A DNA stretch of 8,527 bases from Bacteroidota bacterium. GTDB taxonomy: Bacteria; Bacteroidota; Bacteroidia; JACCXN01. The notes beneath the pieces are model-generated. The model did no database searches. It was not told where the DNA came from and was given only the letters and a program-made list of their open reading frames with translations. The translations under genes were made by a program, and so were the position numbers. Where the stretch lies: contig CANHPJ010000052.1 of NCBI GenBank assembly GCA_947462515.1, forward strand, positions 1 through 8,527, in the 5' to 3' direction. This document shows positions 6,701 through 8,527 of this stretch, piece after piece. The first letter of the stretch is position 1; every line of letters starts with the position of its first letter.

Positions 6701-8527
6701 CTATCCGTTGAAGCGCATCCTAGGGGGTCTATTGCAGTCAACTTATAATTTGTGGTTTTTTCAGGCTTAAGAATTTGATTATTATCTATCGCATTGCAAA
6801 TACCAACATTTGGACTCCAACTGTATGCCAATCCTGCTTTAGTTGTTAAGGCTAAACTATCGCCAAGGCATAAAGAAGTATCCTTTATCGATAATAATTC
6901 TGATCCTTGTTTAACCCTAATAGTGTCGACATTGGTCTCAAAGACACAACCAGAAACACTAACCAAGGCTTTAAAATAAGTAGTGGTTTTTAATCTCCCT
7001 GAATTACAAATACTACTACTGATGCCTGGCACATCATAAAAAATTAAATTATCAGATGATAGCTGCCATTTAATAGCAGCACCTGGTGTTTGATCTTTTA
7101 ACATTAATACTGTTGAATCGCCAAAACAGATATTTTTATTTACTGCAACTATTCTTCCGGCCTGCATGGTATCAGAGCGCATTCCAAATTTCACATTAGG
7201 TATCCGTGTAAGTCTGCCACCTGCATTATATACAACTGGAAAAGCATAATTATGATAATCAAATTTTGTTCTATAATTACCCGAAGCCAAACTAGAATTA
7301 AGACTTTGAATGGCACTTGTAAATGTGCTGCCATCTCTGCTTTCAATTAAGAGCTCTATGTTATCAATTCCATTATAAGCAAAAGGAGAATTTAGGATTA
7401 TGTTTTGCCATCCTGTAGCACCTAGTTCAATCTTACCTTCATAAACCACATTAAAACCTTTATTAGTTGGATAATATTTATCGGCATGAATTGAAGAAGA
7501 GGTATGACGCAAATAGATTTTCTGATTATCCAAGGTATAGCTTGCGCCGGAATTATTCAGGTAAAATGACAATGAATTGATATTATTTGCCTTTCCCAAT
7601 TCACTTGCCAAAAAGATATAACTGCTCCATCCGTAGTTAAAATAAGTCTGGAAGGGATAATTATAATCCGAGGTGGTACCTGTTCCAATTGGAACTGATG
7701 ATGAATTACCAGATGTAGAAATAACAGAAACATTAACAGTATTGCTTTCAACAGTGCAACTGGATGAGCTAACTCTGGCTTTATAATATTTTGCAGCTAA
7801 AAGTCCAGGTGTATTATATAAGGTTGTAATTGCACCAGGAATAGAATTGAAGTTTATATTATCCTGAGATTCCTGCCATTGAATTGATGCTCCGATAGTT
7901 TGACCGTTTAAACTAATTGTGGTAGAATTTCCAGGGCATAAATTCGTTTCTGATGAACTTGAGGTTCCTGAAATGAGAGTGCAAGAATTTTTAACAAACT
8001 GGATGTTAGGCATTTTCGCCACTCTTGCACCTGTATTCCAAGTAGAGGGAAAACTATAATCGTTATAATCATATTTACATCTATAATCTCCGGAGCTTTT
8101 TCCAGTGTATCTTGTTTGAATTGAACTAGTGTGGGTGCTTGCATCACGGCTTTCTATCATTAACTCTATATTGGCTTTGCCACTATAAGAAAATGGGGAT
8201 ATTAAATTTATAGAATGCCATCCTGTTTTTCCAAAATTAATACTACCATCATAAACCAGCGTAAACCCCATAGCTGTAGGGTAATATTTATCGGCATGAA
8301 AAGCCGAATTAGTGTGCCTTAGATAAATTTTTTGATTGGTTAATGTATAATTGCTGCCAGTATTATTTACATAGAAAGCCAAGGAGCTGATGTTTCCCGC
8401 AGATCCCATTTCACTTGCAAGATAAATCTGACTACTCCAGCCAAAATTGAAATATGTTTGAAAGGGAAAATTATAATCAGAGGCTGTTCCAGTTCCAACG
8501 GATAGGGGATTTTGAGCAATTGACCTA
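790..8527 (-). CDS. Giant secreted RHS/YD-repeat protein with variable C-terminal putative toxin domain (5' end outside window)
   Basis: The frame ends at the TAA at 792-790 and has no stop up to the right edge, so the ATG at 8409 is internal: the 39 codons before it (8526-8410) encode residues that match the second repeat unit. Residue numbers here count from that Met. Order of parts: tandem jelly-roll-like plus Ig-like units (N terminus to about residue 501); a third Ig/PKD-like module (to about 577); a middle region with Y-S-D-N-L-G-R-A-I-Q and Y-D-A-F-G-R-P motifs, as in the N-terminal part of Bacteroidota RHS proteins (about 715-770); a stretch ending N-Y-Y-D-K-A-N-R-L and S-V-P-P-L-G; YD repeats (about 1390-1920); the RHS core (about 1973-2248) with D-H-L-G-S-V-R and N-N-P-V-L-S-I-D-P-D-G; and a variable tail (2249-2539). 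RHS proteins form a hollow YD-repeat shell that encloses and releases a C-terminal toxin. Residues just inside the edge (S-I-A-Q/N-P-L-S-V) look like a signal-peptide cleavage site, so the true start is probably only some 20 codons beyond the window. No PAAR domain and no type IX C-terminal sorting domain is visible in the window; the export route is unclear. The toxin role is inferred. Confidence 0.93.
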   Translation of the reverse strand, partial: RSIAQNPLSVGTGTASDYNFPFQTYFNFGWSSQIYLASEMGSAGNISSLAFYVNNTGSNYTLTNQKIYLRHTNSAFHADKYYPTAMGFTLVYDGSINFGKTGWHSINLISPFSYSGKANIELMIESRDASTHTSSIQTRYTGKSSGDYRCKYDYNDYSFPSTWNTGARVAKMPNIQFVKNSCTLISGTSSSSETNLCPGNSTTISLNGQTIGASIQWQESQDNINFNSIPGAITTLYNTPGLLAAKYYKARVSSSSCTVESNTVNVSVISTSGNSSSVPIGTGTTSDYNYPFQTYFNYGWSSYIFLASELGKANNINSLSFYLNNSGASYTLDNQKIYLRHTSSSIHADKYYPTNKGFNVVYEGKIELGATGWQNIILNSPFAYNGIDNIELLIESRDGSTFTSAIQSLNSSLASGNYRTKFDYHNYAFPVVYNAGGRLTRIPNVKFGMRSDTMQAGRIVAVNKNICFGDSTVLMLKDQTPGAAIKWQLSSDNLIFYDVPGISSSICNSGRLKTTTYFKALVSVSGCVFETNVDTIRVKQGSELLSIKDTSLCLGDSLALTTKAGLAYSWSPNVGICNAIDNNQILKPEKTTNYKLTAIDPLGCASTDSILVIVDSTCFSHNLNTSSLGFSYEGQELRYEISGAGLMGNYSTGTENVFKALRPHKGDVSQISLKFYTSSNTELFQLSYDVNDRIELDNPTTNLFGEPRSIGNIVFFDFQRLYFWENAINSIKYFYEMRHSRQLQNDNCLDLKRNWVHRKSFSQDGYLVSESRVYSDNLGRAIQSQSKVFANDDVMITQTVYDAFGRPLINSLPVPLGRNYICYKDSFFTNEKNQNYSYLDFDLPNDNKVPGEINNPKPVGNNYSGTLGWYYSNNNITEPYVPSSAFPYNRISHDDISFNGSVTAMAGEGHKMGSGHESFSYSMPASGELYYVFGFAKGWQVEDFTNSSEVFWKEPGIYDYMLTPKTHFQPVYQVTKTITIDQNGNEKIVFKDSDDKLIASCSSGEEDGLNKKVMNVTSIIPIKAGESYVDIHLPAGCESSLSLENNSASPFIKYNILNLKTGSYLKFDGEITFSGTKPILNPGLYRIIYLEGAINTVSGLTVNYNLNYYDFTLNYYDKANRLISSVPPLGVDQKQDLSFLRSSKSQKNGFNTNDPVSLDKTSFSNNEFGFSIIPDSARTQFTTLQVSLRKKTTDFDSNYESKYSFLDKSISSSILEKDLAVIPQYSSYTREFSQYEYDLYNEEMQLLQKQSNEQVTSDNYSRSAFIMPAYKPLETYAEPVKSDAGERDWKYKAEIKFKLIDQDNNNFKMVGDYYNTNLGTIEVHVVEKKVGIPGNQDYRVYNTYKFINSPVQAIIDPDLSKTATQAKIQVVSISGQAYTRKYDDPRFGDAGYGVISDYNPVFLKDLELLLDGITYKMIKEPLNTMQSKSSYNSLGQVLSTQSPDVGLTHYVYRNDGLLRFSENSLQRKNRKFSYYNFDNLGRVIETGEYTNDSDGYFFQSHQQVAELNHHQSNSIFNLSHDYLISGSQCASQTFFSYDNPRHPNPMGYKEQYITGKIAESWNDISKTWYSYDDLGRASWVIKQVDGLNPKSINYKYNIKGKLVEIAYQQENPEEDFYHFYSYDLSGRIQKTETSTDGINRKLQAKYVYYRHGQLKRVELGGDLQGIDYIYTINGWLKSINDPTLSHLDMGKDAYPGKNNSFAKDVFGMSLDYFSGDYSRSNTSVQSINTSRLLPSSDTGELHRIDESPDLFNGNVKTHRWQTRNDLDLSYSGQQLAKTYQYDSKNQLKQALFGTLAYNGMDNGSKNIASHYSSENQFIPSLDYKEWGIEYDPNGNLMKLNRNANQKIIDSKAYSRDVDKFEYIYKLDSNRRIDNKLSHITDEINDSTGLSDITSQTVENYKYDHLGQLIQNTKENTKLTYNSYGKVTEVSSLSGALLSSYFYDEMGQNIKKNIYTPNGTLDKEVWYLRDASGHVISIYYKDLDDENVYQRELPIYSNSRIGTYQRHKNENDKYLYELTDHLGSVRATFKEGLRKINLFNGFEGNGSDELRWSSSLNITSDQAYDGSKNSLKLQSDNNTSAIGPYIDIPVKEGYMIHFSAFYKCNLSAIQVLTGMKPDAFFVAELIDNEGKILPGTSLNYNIEGINNWIEKSASYPVNEKSEGLKLRIYFKNNSNTAVWFDNLKISIVSKDEDAGFAIADVQSSADYYAHGWEMPGRSSNLFTGNDGYRYGYQGQFAEKDVKQGWNEFEARNWDARMARWTSVDPAGQFHSPYMGMGNNPVLSIDPDGRFAWTSVLIGATTGGYSGYQLGKSKGAEGFSLAGYVAGGLAIGAISGYIGYDIATNSSLALSNTLGIASSSFVYSAGMSGLGGFTTGPSVSFGFASYNLGKNTWGYLGKRGNKKIENIGYGLAALTNLSDLIKGVDKFMGIEDKIAIKANTRMQEMIKSGHTAEKLELTSVGQNLKRSYPSYLGKNLKLKNGMDVNGSSDYYGPIAGWGWKEYAGYLHDLDYLDLKINDGAAYLLLSPQTIRADALLTGRTLFLGLKHTSPLELIVGTGLSAICGLKCTAPYAAIGALTFP
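793..1665 (-). other. Variable C-terminal effector region of the RHS protein, with phospholipase A2-like motif
   Basis: This region of about 291 residues follows the DPxG motif, the place of the exchangeable toxin in RHS proteins. It begins with a Gly/Ala/Ser-rich hydrophobic segment (about residues 2250-2345, with repeated G-x-x-x-G spacing), as often seen between RHS core and toxin. A soluble part follows. Near its end are Y-Y-G-P-I-A-G-W-G-W (G2451, P2452), then Y-L-H-D-L-D-Y (H2466, D2467), then R-A-D-A-L-L (D2492). A G-P loop, an H-D pair with Tyr three residues after the Asp, and a later A-D is the arrangement of compact, parvovirus-type phospholipase A2 active sites. The cysteines of animal enzymes are absent. 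The last about 33 residues are hydrophobic, with C-G-L-K-C. The phospholipase-like fold is a motif-level inference; another membrane-acting or unrelated toxin is possible. Confidence 0.5.
1666..2493 (-). other. RHS repeat-associated core with DPxG autocleavage-type motif, split by an insertion
   Basis: The core starts with Y-L-Y-E-L-T-D-H-L-G-S-V-R-A-T-F (2490-2443) and resumes at D-Y-Y-A-H-G-W-E-M-P-G-R (about 1912-1877). It ends with E-A-R-N-W-D-A-R-M-A-R-W-T-S-V-D-P-A-G and N-N-P-V-L-S-I-D-P-D-G. D2224 (codon 1740-1738) and D2245 (codon 1677-1675), 21 residues apart, correspond in position to the Asp pair that in TcC/RHS proteins drives self-cleavage just after the DPxG motif. Cleavage here is inferred from that family knowledge. 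The sequence between the two core halves is foreign to the core and is listed separately. Confidence 0.88.
1960..2421 (-). other. Jelly-roll / carbohydrate-binding-like domain inserted in the RHS core
   Basis: About 154 residues (1997-2150) lie between D-H-L-G-S-V-R and Y-Y-A-H-G-W-E-M-P-G-R, where simpler Bacteroidota RHS proteins have only a short loop. The segment begins N-L-F-N-G-F-E-G, continues with S-D-Q-A-Y-D-G-S-K-N-S-L-K-L-Q, I-H-F-S-A-F-Y-K and W-I-E-K-S-A-S-Y-P-V, and ends A-V-W-F-D-N-L-K-I-S. This order (FE.G opening, A.DG..SL.L, W......Y, .V.FDNl.i) is that of galactose-binding-like jelly-roll domains. Ligand binding is not shown by the sequence. Confidence 0.6.
2655..4245 (-). 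other. YD-repeat (RHS) shell region
   Basis: This stretch holds many copies of the degenerate RHS/YD motif (Y-x-Y-D-x-x-G-R/Q-x): Y-N-S-L-G-Q-V-L, Y-N-F-D-N-L-G-R-V-I, Y-S-Y-D-D-L-G-R-A, Y-S-Y-D-L-S-G-R-I, W-G-I-E-Y-D-P-N-G-N-L, Y-K-Y-D-H-L-G-Q-L and F-Y-D-E-M-G-Q-N. In solved RHS and TcC structures such repeats form a spiralling beta-sheet that encloses the C-terminal effector. An earlier copy of the same style (N-Y-Y-D-K-A-N-R-L followed by S-V-P-P-L-G, about 5190-5140) marks where the shell may begin. Confidence 0.88.
6681..6906 (-). other. Third Ig/PKD-like module of the RHS protein
   Basis: This segment of about 75 residues has the Bacteroidota surface-protein pattern D-T-S-L-C-L-G-D-S-L-A-L, Y-S-W-S-P-N-V-G-I, T-T-N-Y-K-L-T-A-I-D-P-L-G-C and S-I-L-V-I-V-D. 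Such modules are common spacers or binding modules in gliding, adhesin and cell-surface proteins of this phylum. It joins the tandem repeats to the RHS-specific middle region. Confidence 0.75.
6907..7689 (-). repeat. Tandem protein repeat unit 2: jelly-roll-like module plus Ig-like module
   Basis: This unit of about 261 residues starts I-G-T-G-T-T-S-D-Y-N and parallels unit 1 throughout: Q-T-Y-F-N-Y-G-W-S-S-Y-I-F-L-A-S-E, N-Q-K-I-Y-L-R-H-T, H-A-D-K-Y-Y-P-T, I-E-L-L-I-E-S-R-D and R-I-P-N-V-K-F. It is followed by an Ig-like module (about 7171-6907) with I-C-F-G-D-S-T-V, I-K-W-Q-L-S-S-D-N and S-G-C-V-F-E-T-N. It ends at D-T-I-R-V-K-Q, just before the third Ig/PKD-like module. Confidence 0.85.
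7690..8499 (-). repeat. Tandem protein repeat unit 1: jelly-roll-like module plus Ig-like module
   Basis: This 270-residue unit starts V-G-T-G-T-A-S-D-Y-N and recurs exactly 810 bases further on in unit 2. The first two thirds (about 8499-7984) carry Q-T-Y-F-N-F-G-W-S-S-Q-I-Y-L-A-S-E, then N-Q-K-I-Y-L-R-H-T, H-A-D-K-Y-Y-P-T and I-E-L-M-I-E-S-R-D. This is a beta-rich surface module common in exported Bacteroidota proteins. The last third (about 7983-7690), with a Cys near each end and a W-Q-E-S-Q-D-N-I-N-F core, is Ig-like. Such modules usually serve adhesion or spacing at the cell surface; that role is inference. The 19 bases at 8282-8300 are identical to those at 7472-7490, but the rest has diverged, so this is an old duplication. 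Confidence 0.85.

Noticed and set aside
2467..8147. Other short open frames (2467-2718 +, 6105-6308 +, 6794-6979 +, 7557-7751 -, 7908-8147 -)
   Set aside because: All overlap the RHS coding sequence in other frames, and none has a recognisable domain or supporting context.
7472..8300. Insertion sequence or direct repeat of a mobile element, suggested by the 19-base identical block at an 810-base distance
   Set aside because: The block lies at the same place in two homologous protein repeats and is in frame in both, so it is explained by duplication of the coding unit.

Overview
The window is AT-rich, has no Shine-Dalgarno-like sequences, and carries genes only on the minus strand. The protein families point to a member of the phylum Bacteroidota: a huge secreted RHS/YD-repeat protein with Bacteroidota-type middle-region motifs, Ig/PKD-like adhesin modules of the 'CxGDS...YxWSP...TTxYxLTxxDxxGC' type, and a small secreted protein of the 'DxIxxKNG...CKI...VxY' type. 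The genus cannot be told from the sequence alone.

Layout, in the direction of transcription (right to left). (1) Positions 8527 to 790 are one uninterrupted frame, open at the right edge. It encodes the body of a giant RHS-repeat protein with at least 2578 residues visible. From its N terminus it contains two tandem units of about 260-270 residues (a jelly-roll-like module plus an Ig-like module), a third Ig/PKD-like module, a long Bacteroidota RHS-type middle region, a field of YD repeats, an RHS core interrupted by a roughly 154-residue jelly-roll-like insertion, a DPxG autocleavage-type motif, and a variable C-terminal region of about 291 residues. That C-terminal region carries a Gly-rich hydrophobic stretch and, near its end, a short G-P...H-D-x-x-Y...A-D arrangement that resembles a compact phospholipase A2-like active site. 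(2) Twelve bases downstream, 777 to 220 encode a 185-residue predicted lipoprotein that I do not recognise. It occupies the place of a cognate immunity gene. (3) From about 159 to the left edge lies the 5' part of a third gene, a small signal-peptide protein.

Taken together the window looks like a polymorphic-toxin locus. The RHS shell would carry and release a C-terminal effector, and the lipoprotein encoded immediately downstream would protect the producer in the periplasm, which fits an effector that attacks membranes. The domain layout and gene order are seen directly. The phospholipase-like activity, the toxin role and the immunity role are inferences. No RNA genes, insertion sequences, CRISPR arrays or convincing terminators were seen. 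The intergenic gaps are very short (12 bases, and about 45-60 bases).
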